From assembly GCF_010548145.1 (NCBI RefSeq), contig NZ_JAAGLN010000004.1:49527-113526 (forward strand): DNA of 64,000 nucleotides, written 5' to 3'. This document shows positions 35,068-44,037 of the stretch, piece after piece. The first letter of the stretch is position 1, and every line of letters starts with the position of its first letter. The position numbers and the translations under genes are program-made. This DNA comes from Streptomyces sp. SID10853 (lineage in GTDB: Bacteria; Actinomycetota; Actinomycetes; Streptomycetales; Streptomycetaceae). The notes beneath the pieces were generated by a model. The model had not been told where the DNA came from. It did no database searches and saw nothing but the letters and a program-made list of their open reading frames with translations.

Positions 35068-36216
35068 TCAGGCGTGAGCGGGGAAGCGCTCGTCGACCTC
35101 GGTGCCGGTCAGGCCGAAGTCCTCCAGGGAGTACCGGTGGTCGGGGCGGCGGTGGGCGCCCAGGCTCTTGCGGTGCGCGGCCTCGATCGCCCCGCGTGCC
35201 TCCGCCGTGAACTCCAGGCCGAAGTGGGCGTAGATGCTCTCGACGGTGCCCAGCGGATCGGTGACGAAGCCCTGGTAGTCGACGTCGAGGAACTGCCGCG
35301 GGTCGTAGCGGCGCCGGGCCGCGTCGAAGTGCTCGATTCCCCGCGCCCACAGGCCGAGCTGGGTGCGGCCGATGGTCTCCCGGTCCAGCGCCGCTGACAT
35401 GTCGTGCTTGCCCTGCTCGACCAGGCTGCAGGTCGAGGCCATCGCCGTCCTGGGGGCGCGGTGCGTCCGGATGATCAAGGCGTCCGGGTAGACACTCATG
35501 ATCTCGTCGATCGCGAAGACATGGCTGGGGTTCTTGAGCACCCAGCGCTTCCCGGGGTCGTTGGCGCCGATGAGCTGCAGGTTCTTCTTGTGCCGGGCGT
35601 AAGTGCCGGTCCAGTCCTGTCCGGCCAGCCACTTCGAGTACGTGGGGAGGTACGAGACGCACTCGAAGGCCACCGACCTCATCGACTGCTGCAACAGCTG
35701 CCAGCACTCCTCGACTTCGTCCGCGTCCATGAAGTGCACCTTCATCAGCTCGGCCTCCGCACGCTGACGGGCCGCGAAGTGAGCCTGTGAGCGCTGGAAT
35801 TCGGGATGCGAGGGCCAGTCCTCACGGGCGGGCCGCGGCTGCGGGGCCTCGGCGAGCCAGGTCTCGATGCCCTGGTGGGCCGGGTCGGCGGACAGCAGCC
35901 GGTGCAGCGCGGTACTGCCCGTGCGCATGAGGCCGCAGACGAAGACCGGGCGTTCGACGCCGACCTCGGTGTGCTCGGGGTGCCGGGCGAACGCGGCCTC
36001 GCTGCGGGCCCGGCCGGCCAGGGCCTTCGTCATCATGGCGCGCGCGATCGTCACGCCGTGCGGGGTGAGCCGCGAGTCGGCGTCGAAACTGGAGATCAGT
36101 ACCTCCAGACCCTCGCGGTAGTCGTCGTCACCGAAGTCGGTGAGTCCGGTCGTCTCGGCCGCGAGGGCGAGGAGTTCGTCGGCCGTACCGACGGTGCGGG
36201 TGTCCTTTGCGGTCAT
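35068..36216 (-). CDS. PAPS-dependent sulfotransferase
   Basis: A 382-residue sulfotransferase-family protein. The 5'-phosphosulfate loop is PVFVCGLMRTGSTALHRLL near residues 91-109. The 3'-phosphate region is WVLKNPSHVFAIDEI, followed by RTHRAPRTAMAS. It should transfer sulfate from PAPS to a hydroxyl of a small molecule, perhaps a sterol-like or polyketide lipid given the adjacent SDR and NTF2-like genes. It lies 13 bp after the SDR stop. PAPS would come from cysD and cysNC upstream, and the by-product PAP would be removed by CysQ. Confidence 0.85.
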   Translation of the reverse strand: MTAKDTRTVGTADELLALAAETTGLTDFGDDDYREGLEVLISSFDADSRLTPHGVTIARAMMTKALAGRARSEAAFARHPEHTEVGVERPVFVCGLMRTGSTALHRLLSADPAHQGIETWLAEAPQPRPAREDWPSHPEFQRSQAHFAARQRAEAELMKVHFMDADEVEECWQLLQQSMRSVAFECVSYLPTYSKWLAGQDWTGTYARHKKNLQLIGANDPGKRWVLKNPSHVFAIDEIMSVYPDALIIRTHRAPRTAMASTCSLVEQGKHDMSAALDRETIGRTQLGLWARGIEHFDAARRRYDPRQFLDVDYQGFVTDPLGTVESIYAHFGLEFTAEARGAIEAAHRKSLGAHRRPDHRYSLEDFGLTGTEVDERFPAHA

Positions 36217-36229
36217 GTCCCTCTCCTGT

Positions 36230-37024
36230 TCAGTGGTGGCTGTGCCCGCAGTTGACGTCCAGGCACTGCCCTGTGATGGCCCGCGCGTGGTCGGAGACGA
36301 GGAAGACCACGCTGTTCGCGATGTCGTCGGGTTCGGGCAGCCGGCGCAGGTCCGTTCCGGACGCGATCTCGTCGTAGAGCACGCCCGGGTCGACGCCGCG
36401 CTCGGCCGCCCGGCGTTCGAACCACGCCTTGACCGAGTCCGCCCAGATGTAGCCGGGTGCCACCGAGTTGACGCGTACTCCTTGCGGCCCGAGCTCCACG
36501 GACAGGCTCCGGGCGAGGGCCAGCAGGCCCGCTTTCATGATCCGGTAGGCGCCGAAGCCCGGCAGCTGGTTCCGGAGCACCATCGAGTTGATCATCACGA
36601 CCGAGCCCTGCGCCTCGACGAGCGCGGGCACCAGCTTGCGGGTGAGGTTCAGCGCGGCCATCAGGTTGATGTCGAGCCCCTGCCGTATGTCGTCCGGCTC
36701 GGCGTCGAGCAGCCGGACCGGGGCGGGCTGGACGAACGCGTTGTGGATCACCGAATCGAGCCGGCCGAACGCTTCGTACGCCTTCTCCGCAAGGTTGGCG
36801 ACCGATGCGTCGTCGGTGAGATCGGCCGTCACCACGGCCGCCAGGCCACCGAGGCCGCGGATCTCGTCGGCCACCGCTTCGAGCCTGGAACGGGTGCGGG
36901 CCGCGAGCACCACCCGGGCCCCGGCGAGGGCGCTGCGTACGGCGAGTGACCTGCCGAGGCCCGGGCCCACCCCCGACACCAGCACGGTCTTCCCCTCCAG
37001 CAGTGGGATCCGTGTCTCTGTCAT
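36230..37024 (-). CDS. Short-chain dehydrogenase/reductase
   Basis: A 264-residue SDR. The cofactor site is VLVSGVGPGLGRSLAVRSAL and the NNAG-like motif is IHNAF. The catalytic Ser is in MINSMVLRNQ and the Tyr-x3-Lys is YRIMK. The C-terminus carries SVAPGYIW. It likely oxidises or reduces a hydroxyl or ketone with NAD(P). The ATG at 37024 overlaps the stop of the NTF2-like gene by 4 bp. The pairing with a sulfotransferase suggests that a hydroxyl is made or removed at the sulfated position. Confidence 0.88.
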   Translation of the reverse strand: MTETRIPLLEGKTVLVSGVGPGLGRSLAVRSALAGARVVLAARTRSRLEAVADEIRGLGGLAAVVTADLTDDASVANLAEKAYEAFGRLDSVIHNAFVQPAPVRLLDAEPDDIRQGLDINLMAALNLTRKLVPALVEAQGSVVMINSMVLRNQLPGFGAYRIMKAGLLALARSLSVELGPQGVRVNSVAPGYIWADSVKAWFERRAAERGVDPGVLYDEIASGTDLRRLPEPDDIANSVVFLVSDHARAITGQCLDVNCGHSHH

Positions 37025-37404
37025 GCCGGCGCCCCCGACGGGCCGGCCGGCGCCCGGGGATCGATGACCACGCTGAGCGAGACGATCCGGCAGGCCTCGT
37101 CGAACTCGAACAGGTCGGTGGCAGCGAAGGCGGCCATGCCGGCTCGCTCCACGCGCAGTTGCGTCGCGGCGTACCTCCCGCTCACGGTGATCGGTGAGAG
37201 CAGGCTGACCGTGAAGTCGACCTTCGCGTTCTCGGTGTCGAACGCCCGGATCTCGTCGGCGCCCCGGTAACTGGTGACACCGAGCGGTTCGTGCTGGACG
37301 GCGTCCTCGGCGAACAGCGCGACCAGTGCGTCGACTTCGTGGTTCCCGAGGTGCTTCACGTAGGACTTGATGGCAGAGCAGATGTCGTCCCGGCTGGGGG
37401 GCAT
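37021..37404 (-). CDS. SnoaL/NTF2-like protein
   Basis: A 127-residue cone-shaped alpha+beta protein of the SnoaL or ketosteroid-isomerase type: VKHLGNHEVDALVALFAEDAV at the start, then RGADEIRAFDTE and DLFEFDEACRIVSLSVVID. Such proteins act as isomerases, cyclases or hydratases on steroid or polyketide-like substrates, or simply bind them. It overlaps the SDR start. Between it and cysNC lies a 240-bp gap with tandem repeats. Confidence 0.78.
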   Translation of the reverse strand: MPPSRDDICSAIKSYVKHLGNHEVDALVALFAEDAVQHEPLGVTSYRGADEIRAFDTENAKVDFTVSLLSPITVSGRYAATQLRVERAGMAAFAATDLFEFDEACRIVSLSVVIDPRAPAGPSGAPA

Positions 37405-37490
37405 GAAGGAACTCCTTCTCGCGGGTGGATGCCACGGTGCGGGTGATGTGCTCGGTCAGGCGATACGCAGACGATGCGCTGGGTCAAGGG

Positions 37491-37620
37491 ATGCGCACGG
37501 TCGGTTGGGGTCGGGGTGCGCACGGTTGGGGTCGGGGTGCGCACGGTCGGTTGGGGCCGGGGTGCGCACGGTCGGGGTCGGGATGCGCATGATCGGTCGG
37601 GGTCGGGGTGCGCACGGTCA
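37491..37620. repeat. Tandem repeat of alternating 25- and 21-bp units
   Basis: About five and a half units run head to tail, each starting RTGCGCAYGR and ending GGGGYCGGG. Unit lengths go 25, 21, 25, 21, 25 and then a 13-bp partial, because GGTCGGTT alternates with a 4-bp shorter form. The array fills most of the space between cysNC and the NTF2-like gene. Every unit contains GTGCGCAC or a one-base variant, a perfect 8-bp palindrome, so it could bind a protein or form a structured mRNA leader. Confidence 0.8.
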
Positions 37621-37644
37621 GGCGGTGCGGGGCGGCGCGCCCCG

Positions 37645-39546
37645 TCAGGTGATGGCGCCGCGTGAGCGCAGGAAGCCGACGATCCGGTCGGCCGCCTGCT
37701 CGGGCGAGTCGGTCGTGGTGTCGATCCGTATCTCGGGCGAACGCGGCGGCTCGTAGGGCGAGTCGATGCCGGTGAAGTGGGCCAGTTCGCCGGAGCGCGC
37801 CTTCCGGTAGAGCCCCTTCGGGTCCCGCTCCTCCGCGACAGCGAGCGGCGTGTCCACATGGATCTCGCAGAACCGCTCGGGCCCGGCCAGTTCCCTGGCC
37901 GCCTCCCGTTCCGCGCGGAAGGGCGAGATGAACGACGCGATGACGATCAGGCCGGCGTCGGCCATCAGCCGGGCGACCTCGGTGACGCGCCGGATGTTCT
38001 CCACACGGTCGGCGTCGGTGAACCCGAGGTCCCGGTTCAGGCCGTGGCGTACGTTGTCGCCGTCCAGGAGATAGGTGTGCGCGCCGATGGCGTGCAGCCG
38101 GCGCTCGACCTCGTTCGCGATGGTCGATTTCCCGGAGCCGGACAGCCCGGTCAGCCACAGCACCTGCGGGCGGTGGCCCATCAGCTTCTGGCGCGCGCGT
38201 GCGTCGACGTCGACCGTCTGCCAGTGGATGTTGTCCGAACGCCGCAGCCGGTGCGCGATCAGGCCGGCGCCCACCGTGCTGTTGGTCAGCCGGTCGATCA
38301 GGATGAAGCCGCCGGTGTCGCGGTTGGCGGTGTACGCGTCGTACGGCACCGGGCGGTCGAAGCTGATGGTGCAGACGCCGATCTCGTTGAGCGCCAGAGT
38401 GTCGGTCGCCGTCTTCTCCAGGGTGTTGACGTTGACCTTGTACTTGGGTTTGGTGATCCGCGCCTGCACCGTCATGGTCCCGATCTGGCAGAGGTACGGC
38501 CGCTCGGGCAGCATCTCGTCCTCGCCCATCCACACCAGACGTACCTCGAACTGGTCGGCGACACCGGGCAGGGCGGCCGCGGCGGCGAGCACGTCACCGC
38601 GGCTGACGTCGATCTCGTCGGCCAGCGTGACGGTGACGGACTGCCCCGCGGTCGCCTCCGTCAGGTCGCCGTCCATGGTGACGATGCGGGCGACCGATGA
38701 CTCGCTGCCGCTCGGCAGGGCCCGCACCCGGTCGCCGGGCCGCACCACCCCGCTCACGATCTGCCCGGAGAACCCGCGGAAGTCCAGGTCCGGCCGGTTC
38801 ACCCACTGCACGGGCAGCCGGAACGGGCGGGCGGCGACGTCCTCGTCGATCTCGACGGTCTCCAGGTGCTTCATGAGCGTCGGGCCCTGGTACCAGGGGG
38901 TTTCACTGCTGTTCTCGGTCAGGTTGTCCCCGGCGTACGCCGAGATCGGGACGGCCACGACGTCACCCAGGCCGATCTCCTCCGCGAACCTGGTGTACTC
39001 GCCGGCTATCCGCTCGAAGACCTCCTGCGCGTAGCCGACCAGGTCCAGCTTGTTGACGGCGAGCACCACATGGCGGATGCCCAGCAGCGACACCAGATAG
39101 GAGTGCCGGCGGGTCTGGGTGAGTACGCCCTTGCGCGCGTCGACCAGGATCACCGCGAGGTCCGCCGTGGAGGCCCCGGTGACCATGTTCCGGGTGTACT
39201 GCTCATGGCCGGGGGTGTCGGCGACGACGAACTTGCGGTGCTCGGTGGAGAAGTAGCGGTAGGCGACGTCGATCGTGATGCCCTGCTCGCGCTCGGCGGC
39301 CAGCCCGTCGACCAGCAGCGCGAAGTCGAGTCCTTCGCCCTGGGTGCCCACCTTGCGGGAGTCGGCCTCCAGGGCGGTGAGCTGGTCCTCGAAGACCAGC
39401 TTCGACTCGTAGAGCAGCCGGCCGATGAGGGTGGACTTGCCGTCGTCGACGCTGCCGCAGGTGATGAAGCGGAGCATGCTCTTGTTCGCGTGCCGTTCGA
39501 GGTACTGCTCGATGTCGTCCGCGATCAGGTCGTGGGATCCGGTCAT
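37645..39546 (-). CDS. cysNC: Bifunctional sulfate adenylyltransferase GTPase subunit / APS kinase
   Basis: A 633-residue CysN-CysC (NodQ-type) fusion. The N-terminal GTPase has [28 protein letters not shown] and NKLDL, followed by EF-Tu-like beta-barrels. The C-terminal kinase (from about residue 455) has [18 protein letters not shown] and [15 protein letters not shown]. With CysD it makes APS from sulfate and ATP, driven by GTP, and then phosphorylates APS to PAPS. Its start overlaps the cysD stop by 1 bp. The kinase fusion points to PAPS supply for sulfation rather than only cysteine synthesis. Confidence 0.95.
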   Translation of the reverse strand: MTGSHDLIADDIEQYLERHANKSMLRFITCGSVDDGKSTLIGRLLYESKLVFEDQLTALEADSRKVGTQGEGLDFALLVDGLAAEREQGITIDVAYRYFSTEHRKFVVADTPGHEQYTRNMVTGASTADLAVILVDARKGVLTQTRRHSYLVSLLGIRHVVLAVNKLDLVGYAQEVFERIAGEYTRFAEEIGLGDVVAVPISAYAGDNLTENSSETPWYQGPTLMKHLETVEIDEDVAARPFRLPVQWVNRPDLDFRGFSGQIVSGVVRPGDRVRALPSGSESSVARIVTMDGDLTEATAGQSVTVTLADEIDVSRGDVLAAAAALPGVADQFEVRLVWMGEDEMLPERPYLCQIGTMTVQARITKPKYKVNVNTLEKTATDTLALNEIGVCTISFDRPVPYDAYTANRDTGGFILIDRLTNSTVGAGLIAHRLRRSDNIHWQTVDVDARARQKLMGHRPQVLWLTGLSGSGKSTIANEVERRLHAIGAHTYLLDGDNVRHGLNRDLGFTDADRVENIRRVTEVARLMADAGLIVIASFISPFRAEREAARELAGPERFCEIHVDTPLAVAEERDPKGLYRKARSGELAHFTGIDSPYEPPRSPEIRIDTTTDSPEQAADRIVGFLRSRGAIT

Positions 39547-40451
39547 CAGAAGTAACCCTCCTGCTTCTTCTTCTCCATCGACGCGCTGCTGTCGTGGTCG
39601 ATGACGCGGCCCTGGCGCTCGGAGGTGGAGGTCAGCAGCATTTCCTGGATGATGGCGGTCAGGGAGTCGGCGGTGCTCTCGACGGCTCCGGTGAGCGGGT
39701 AGCAGCCGAGCGTGCGGAAGCGCACGCTCCTGAGCTGGGGTTCCTCACCGGGCAGCAGGGGCATCCGTTCGTCGTCGACCATGATCAGCGCCCCGTCGCG
39801 TTCGACCACCGGTCGCCTCGCCGCGAAGTAGAGCGGCACGATCGGGATCCGCTCCTGCCGGATGTACTCCCAGACATCGAGTTCGGTCCAGTTGGACAGC
39901 GGAAAGACGCGCAGGCTCTCACCGGGCGACTTGCGCACGTTGTACATCCGCCACAGTTCGGGGCGCTGCTGCTTCGGGTCCCACCGGTGCTCGGCCGAGC
40001 GGACCGAGAAGATGCGTTCCTTGGCGCGGGACTTCTCCTCGTCCCGGCGCGCACCGCCGAAGGCGGCGTCGAACTTGTGGAGGTCGAGGGCCTGTTTGAG
40101 CCCTTCCGTCTTCCACATGTCGGTGTGGGTGGCCGACCCGTGGGTGAACGGGTTGATCGACTTCTCCACACACTCGGGGTTCTTGTGGACGAGGAGTTCC
40201 AGATCCCCGGCGGCGGCGGTGCGGTCGCGCAGCTCGTACATCGCGCGGAACTTCCACGTGGTGTCCACGTGCAGCAGCGGGAACGGCAGCTTCGACGGGT
40301 AGAACGCCTTCCGCGCGAGGTGCAGCATCACCGCGCTGTCCTTGCCGACGGAGTAGAGCATCACGGGGTTCTCGCTCTCGGCGACCGCCTCCCGCATGAT
40401 GTGGATGCTCTCGGCTTCGAGCCGTTCGAGATGGGTCAGGGTGAGTGTCAT
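39546..40451 (-). CDS. cysD: Sulfate adenylyltransferase small subunit
   Basis: A 301-residue PP-loop enzyme: [20 protein letters not shown], then [12 protein letters not shown] and [15 protein letters not shown]. This is the catalytic subunit that adenylates sulfate to APS with the CysN GTPase. The ATG at 40451 overlaps the cysQ stop by 4 bp. Length and C-terminus (KKKQEGYF) are those of complete CysD. Confidence 0.95.
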   Translation of the reverse strand: MTLTLTHLERLEAESIHIMREAVAESENPVMLYSVGKDSAVMLHLARKAFYPSKLPFPLLHVDTTWKFRAMYELRDRTAAAGDLELLVHKNPECVEKSINPFTHGSATHTDMWKTEGLKQALDLHKFDAAFGGARRDEEKSRAKERIFSVRSAEHRWDPKQQRPELWRMYNVRKSPGESLRVFPLSNWTELDVWEYIRQERIPIVPLYFAARRPVVERDGALIMVDDERMPLLPGEEPQLRSVRFRTLGCYPLTGAVESTADSLTAIIQEMLLTSTSERQGRVIDHDSSASMEKKKQEGYF

Positions 40452-41227
40452 CGTCCGAGCACCCCCAGGGCCCGGTCTGCCAGTTCGGGGCGGCAGATCA
40501 GCAGGTCGGGCAGCCAGGGGTTCTCCTGGTTGTAGTGCAGTGCGGACCCGTCGATCCGGGACACGTGGAGCCCGGCGGCGCGGGCGACGGCGACGGGGGC
40601 GGCCGAGTCCCACTCGTACTGCCCGCCGGTGTGGGCGTAGATGTCGGCCTCGCCGCGCACCACGGCCATCGCCTTGGCGCCGGCCGAGCCCATCTCGATC
40701 AGTTCGGCGCCGAGTGCGCCGGCCATGGCCGTCACCGGCTCGGGCCGGCGGGTGCGGCTGACGACCACGCGGGGGGCGGCGGGCAGCGGCGGGAGCGGGG
40801 GGAATGGGTCCGCAGTCGAGAAGGTGGCAGCCAGCGCGGGCATCGCGACCGCACCCGCGACCAGCCGGCCTTCCTCGACCACTGCCACATGGACGGCCCA
40901 GTCGGCACGGCCGGGCTCACCGAACTCGCGGGTGCCGTCGAGCGGGTCGACGATCCACACCCGCCGGGCCGCGAGCCGGGCCAGATCGTCGGCGCCCTCC
41001 TCGGAGAGCACCGCGTCGCCGGGGAACTGCCGGCCGAGAGTGGCAGCCAGGAACTCGTGCGAGAGCCGGTCCCCCGCCTTGCGTACGTCCGCCGGGTCGG
41101 CGCCCGCCTCTTCCTGATCCGTCCGATGTGCGAGCAGCAGGGCGCCGGCCGCAGTGGCGATATCCGCTGCGGCCCGCCCGTCGGCAACGTGGCGCCAAGC
41201 GCCCTGAGGAACCTCGGAGAGCGTCAT
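40448..41227 (-). CDS. cysQ: 3'(2'),5'-bisphosphate nucleotidase
   Basis: A 259-residue inositol-monophosphatase-fold enzyme starting at ATG 41227. An alternative start at 41284 would lie inside the operator. Metal-site motifs are LSEEGAD and [12 protein letters not shown], then [17 protein letters not shown]. It hydrolyses PAP, the by-product of sulfotransferases, to AMP and phosphate and so relieves product inhibition. As the first gene of the operon it is transcribed away from the TetR gene across a palindromic operator. Confidence 0.9.
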   Translation of the reverse strand: MTLSEVPQGAWRHVADGRAAADIATAAGALLLAHRTDQEEAGADPADVRKAGDRLSHEFLAATLGRQFPGDAVLSEEGADDLARLAARRVWIVDPLDGTREFGEPGRADWAVHVAVVEEGRLVAGAVAMPALAATFSTADPFPPLPPLPAAPRVVVSRTRRPEPVTAMAGALGAELIEMGSAGAKAMAVVRGEADIYAHTGGQYEWDSAAPVAVARAAGLHVSRIDGSALHYNQENPWLPDLLICRPELADRALGVLGR

Positions 41228-41244
41228 GGAGAGGACTGTAACGA

Positions 41245-41288
41245 CAGAATGAACGTTGTTCAATGCATGATGAACAACGTTCATTCTG
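41245..41288. promoter_or_regulatory. Double palindromic operator between cysQ and tetR
   Basis: Two 13-bp palindromes of form TGAAC-N3-GTTCA lie at 41250-41262 and 41271-41283, 21 bp apart. Together they form one large inverted repeat with 18-bp perfect arms (41245-41262 and 41271-41288) around an 8-bp spacer. The layout fits two TetR dimers on the same face of the helix, 18-44 bp from each start codon. The adjacent TetR is the obvious ligand; it should repress both the sulfation operon and itself. Confidence 0.8.
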
Positions 41289-41316
41289 CGCTGTCGCCAC
41301 CGGATACCGTGAGGGC

Positions 41317-41964
41317 ATGACCGAATCGAGCAGGAAGTCCGCGTACGGCGATGCGGAGGCGCGGCGCCGGATGACCCTGGACGCGGCCGCCGAACTGCTG
41401 GACGAGGGCGGGTACGCGGCGCTCACGATCCGGTCGGTGGCCCAGCGTTCAGGCACCAGTACCGGGCTGATCTACCAGTACTTCGCCGACAAGCAGGAGA
41501 TCTTCATCGCCCTGCTCGGCGAGAGCCAGACCGAGTCCGCCGCCTTCGTCGAGGCCCTCCCCAGGGACCAGGGCGTCGCAGCGCTGATCGCGTCGGTGAT
41601 CCCCCAGACCGCCCGTCAGTGGGTCCGGGTGGGCCGGCTGATCGCGACCTGGCGCACGGTCGAAGGGGATGCCCGCTACGAGCGCGAATCGGTGACCGAG
41701 GTGCGCGAGACGACGCGCCTGTACAACGAGGCGCTCCGTTCCGCTCTCATCGAGGCGGCCTCGAAGGAGGGCCGTTGCCTCCGGGAGGATCCCGCGGTCC
41801 TGCCGTTCGTCCTGTCCGGGCTGATGGGCATCTCCGACACCCTGGTCAACAACTGGCCCACGGACGTGGACCCGTCGGACCTCATCGCCTTCGCCGCCGA
41901 GGCGATCACCCGGGGCATCACGGCGCCGGGCACAGCGGGACAGTCCGGCCCGGCGACCGCCTGA
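41317..41964 (+). CDS. TetR-family regulator of the sulfation operon
   Basis: A 215-residue regulator. The helix-turn-helix is at about residues 20-62 (AAELLDEGGYAALTIRSVAQ, then GTSTGLIYQYFADKQEIF). The C-terminal ligand domain includes VLSGLMGISDTLVNNW. The ATG at 41317 has GAGGG just upstream and stands 29 bp after the double operator. It is divergent from cysQ, so it most likely controls the sulfation genes in response to an unknown, probably hydrophobic, ligand. Confidence 0.88.
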   Translation: MTESSRKSAYGDAEARRRMTLDAAAELLDEGGYAALTIRSVAQRSGTSTGLIYQYFADKQEIFIALLGESQTESAAFVEALPRDQGVAALIASVIPQTARQWVRVGRLIATWRTVEGDARYERESVTEVRETTRLYNEALRSALIEAASKEGRCLREDPAVLPFVLSGLMGISDTLVNNWPTDVDPSDLIAFAAEAITRGITAPGTAGQSGPATA

Positions 41965-42019
41965 CCCGGCCGGGCCGACCGGCTGTCCCGGCCGGGCGAC
42001 CGTCCGACCCCGGCCGGGC
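41965..42019. repeat. Three 22-bp-spaced copies of CCCGGCCGGGC
   Basis: The palindromic core occurs at 41965-41975, 41987-41997 and 42009-42019, with partly conserved GACCG after it. The array lies between the converging tetR and ABC permease genes and directly follows the tetR stop, so bidirectional termination is the simplest role. Confidence 0.6.
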
Positions 42020-42037
42020 ACCCTGCCGTTCCCGGGC

Positions 42038-42829
42038 CTAGTCGGGGTCGCGGTCGAAGGTCGATGTGGCCCAGAAGTAGCCGAGTACGGAGAGAGCCAG
42101 GCACCAGGCCACCGCCAGCCACCCGTTGTCGCCGATCCCGCTGCCGAGCAGCAGCCCCCGCAGTGTCTCGATGGCCGGGGTGAACGGCTGGTACTCGGCG
42201 ACCGGCTGGAACCAGCCCGGCATCGCGTCGACCGGGACGAACGCGCTGGAGAGGAGCGGCAGCAGGATCATCGGCATCGCGTTGTTGCCTGCGGCCTCGG
42301 CGTTCGGGCTGATCAGGCCCATGCCGACGGCGATCCAGGTGAGTGCCACGGCGAAGAGCACGAGCAGACCGAAGGCCGCAAGCCACTCCAGGACTCCGGC
42401 GTCCCTGGACCGGAAGCCGATGGCCACGGCGACGGCGCCCACCAGGACCACGCTCATGACCGCTTGCAGCACGCTGCCCGCCACATGCCCGACGAGCACC
42501 GAGCCGCGGTGGATCGCCATGGTGCGGAAGCGGGCGATGATGCCCTCGGTCATGTCGTTGGAGACGGACACCGCGGTCCCGACCACGGTGCTGCCGATGG
42601 TCATCAGCAGGATGCCCGGGACGATGTACGCGATGTAGGCGGAACGGTCCGCTCCGGCGCCGCTGATGCCCGCACTCATCACGTCGCCGAAGAGGTAGAC
42701 GAAGAGCAGCAGGAGCATGACCGGGGTGAGCAGCAGGTTCAGGGTCATCGACGGGTAGCGGCGCGCGTGCAGCAGATTGCGGCGCAGCATCGTGTTCGAG
42801 TCTCGTACGGCGAGGGAGAGGGCGCTCAT
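42038..42829 (-). CDS. ABC-2 type exporter permease (DrrB-like)
   Basis: A 263-residue membrane protein with about six helices, such as NLLLTPVMLLLLFVYLFGDV and YIVPGILLMTIGSTVVG. The family signature lies near FVPVDAMPGWFQPVAEYQPFTP. It is the membrane half of a daunorubicin-type drug or lipid exporter with the ATPase encoded just upstream (4-bp overlap). The ATG at 42829 is used; the longer frame to 43054 lies inside the ATPase gene. Confidence 0.9.
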   Translation of the reverse strand: MSALSLAVRDSNTMLRRNLLHARRYPSMTLNLLLTPVMLLLLFVYLFGDVMSAGISGAGADRSAYIAYIVPGILLMTIGSTVVGTAVSVSNDMTEGIIARFRTMAIHRGSVLVGHVAGSVLQAVMSVVLVGAVAVAIGFRSRDAGVLEWLAAFGLLVLFAVALTWIAVGMGLISPNAEAAGNNAMPMILLPLLSSAFVPVDAMPGWFQPVAEYQPFTPAIETLRGLLLGSGIGDNGWLAVAWCLALSVLGYFWATSTFDRDPD

Positions 42830-43962
42830 CGGGCAGGCTCCTTCGGCTGGTTGTTCCGGGCGGGCACGCTGGATCCGGTCAGCGCGAAGAACACGTCGTC
42901 GAGGTCGGGGGTGTGCACGGTCAGTTCGTCCGCCTCGATGCCGGCCGCGTCCAGCCGGTCGAGGAGGGAGCGCAGCTCGCGCTGGCTGCCGTCGCTGGGG
43001 ATGTGCAGCGACAGCGTCTCGTCGGAGGCGACAGCACCGGGGCGGGCGAGGCATGAAGCCCGTGGGGCGGTGGGTGCTTGGGGGGCGGACATCAGGTCAG
43101 CCTTCGTGGCCGACTTCGTGGCCGGCTTCAGGTCAGAGTTCAGGTCGGGATTCAGGTCAGCTTTCAGGGCGATGGCCGCGGACCTGTAGGCGGCCGGGTC
43201 GGTGAAGCGGAGCCGGATGTGCCCGCCGGGGATGAGCCGCTTGAGCTCATCGGCGGCGCCCTGGGCGGCGATCCGCCCGTCGTTGAGCACGGCGATCCGG
43301 TCGGCGAGTTGGTCGGCTTCGTCCAGGTACTGGGTGGTGAGGAAGACGGTGACGCCGTCGGCGACCAGCTCGCGGATGATGCCCCACATGGTGTGGCGGC
43401 TGCGCGGGTCGAGGCCGGTGGTCGGCTCGTCGAGGAAGATGATCCGCGGGTCGCCGACCAGTGTCATGGCGATGTCGAGGCGGCGCTTCATACCGCCGGA
43501 GTAGGTGGAGGCGGGCTTCTTCGCGGCCTCCACCAGGTCGAATCGCGTGAGCAGTTCGGCGGCGACCCGCCGTCCCTCGCGGCGCGGGAGGTGGTGCAGG
43601 TCGGTCATGAGGAGCATGTTCTCCTCGCCGGTGATCAGGCCGTCGACGGCGGAGAACTGCCCCGTGACGCCGATCGCGGCCCGTACGGCCTGCGGATCGG
43701 CGGCCAGGTCGTGGCCGTTGACGCGGATGTCGCCGGATCCGGCGTCGGCGGAGACGAGGGTGGAGAGGATCCGCACGACGGTGGTCTTGCCCGCGCCGTT
43801 CGGGCCGAGCAGCGCGAAGACGGTTCCTGCCGGGATGCACAGGTCGATGCCGTCGAGGACGAGCTGGTCACCGTAGGACTTACGCAGGCCGACGGCGGAA
43901 ATGGCGGCGGGCGGTTCCTCACCACGGGCGGTTTTGGATGTGGGCATGACAGGTGAAGCCAT
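42826..43962 (-). CDS. ABC transporter ATPase (DrrA-like) with repetitive insert
   Basis: A 378-residue ATPase: LLGPNGAGKTTVVRIL (Walker A), TYSGGMKRRLDIAMTLV (signature) and IIFLDEPTTGLD (Walker B), then LTTQYLDEADQLADRI. Relatives drive daunorubicin-type export with the neighbouring permease. Residues near 265-300 hold a low-complexity insert (ALKADLNPDLNSDLKPATK and on) encoded by 12-bp repeats at about 43118-43170, between the ATPase and the C-terminal domain. It should be tolerated as a flexible linker. Two close Met codons make the start uncertain by a few residues. Confidence 0.9.
   Translation of the reverse strand: MASPVMPTSKTARGEEPPAAISAVGLRKSYGDQLVLDGIDLCIPAGTVFALLGPNGAGKTTVVRILSTLVSADAGSGDIRVNGHDLAADPQAVRAAIGVTGQFSAVDGLITGEENMLLMTDLHHLPRREGRRVAAELLTRFDLVEAAKKPASTYSGGMKRRLDIAMTLVGDPRIIFLDEPTTGLDPRSRHTMWGIIRELVADGVTVFLTTQYLDEADQLADRIAVLNDGRIAAQGAADELKRLIPGGHIRLRFTDPAAYRSAAIALKADLNPDLNSDLKPATKSATKADLMSAPQAPTAPRASCLARPGAVASDETLSLHIPSDGSQRELRSLLDRLDAAGIEADELTVHTPDLDDVFFALTGSSVPARNNQPKEPAR
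43118..43170. repeat. 12-bp tandem repeat inside the DrrA-like gene
   Basis: Units of the form TTCAGGTCRGAN repeat four times with small changes (43127 onward), after a related pair containing CTTCGTGGCCG. They encode the Asp-Leu-Asn/Lys-Pro linker on the minus strand. The unit is a multiple of three, so copy number can vary without a frameshift. Confidence 0.6.
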
Positions 43963-44037
43963 GAAGCCCTCCCTTTCGAAGGCTTGAGTGCCTGAGCTTG
44001 AGTGGCTGGCTCGCGGGTGAGTCGGCCGCCCGGTGCT

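Noticed and set aside
37491..37620. CRISPR array
   Set aside because: Units follow directly with no unique spacers, lengths are 21-25 bp and no cas genes are near.
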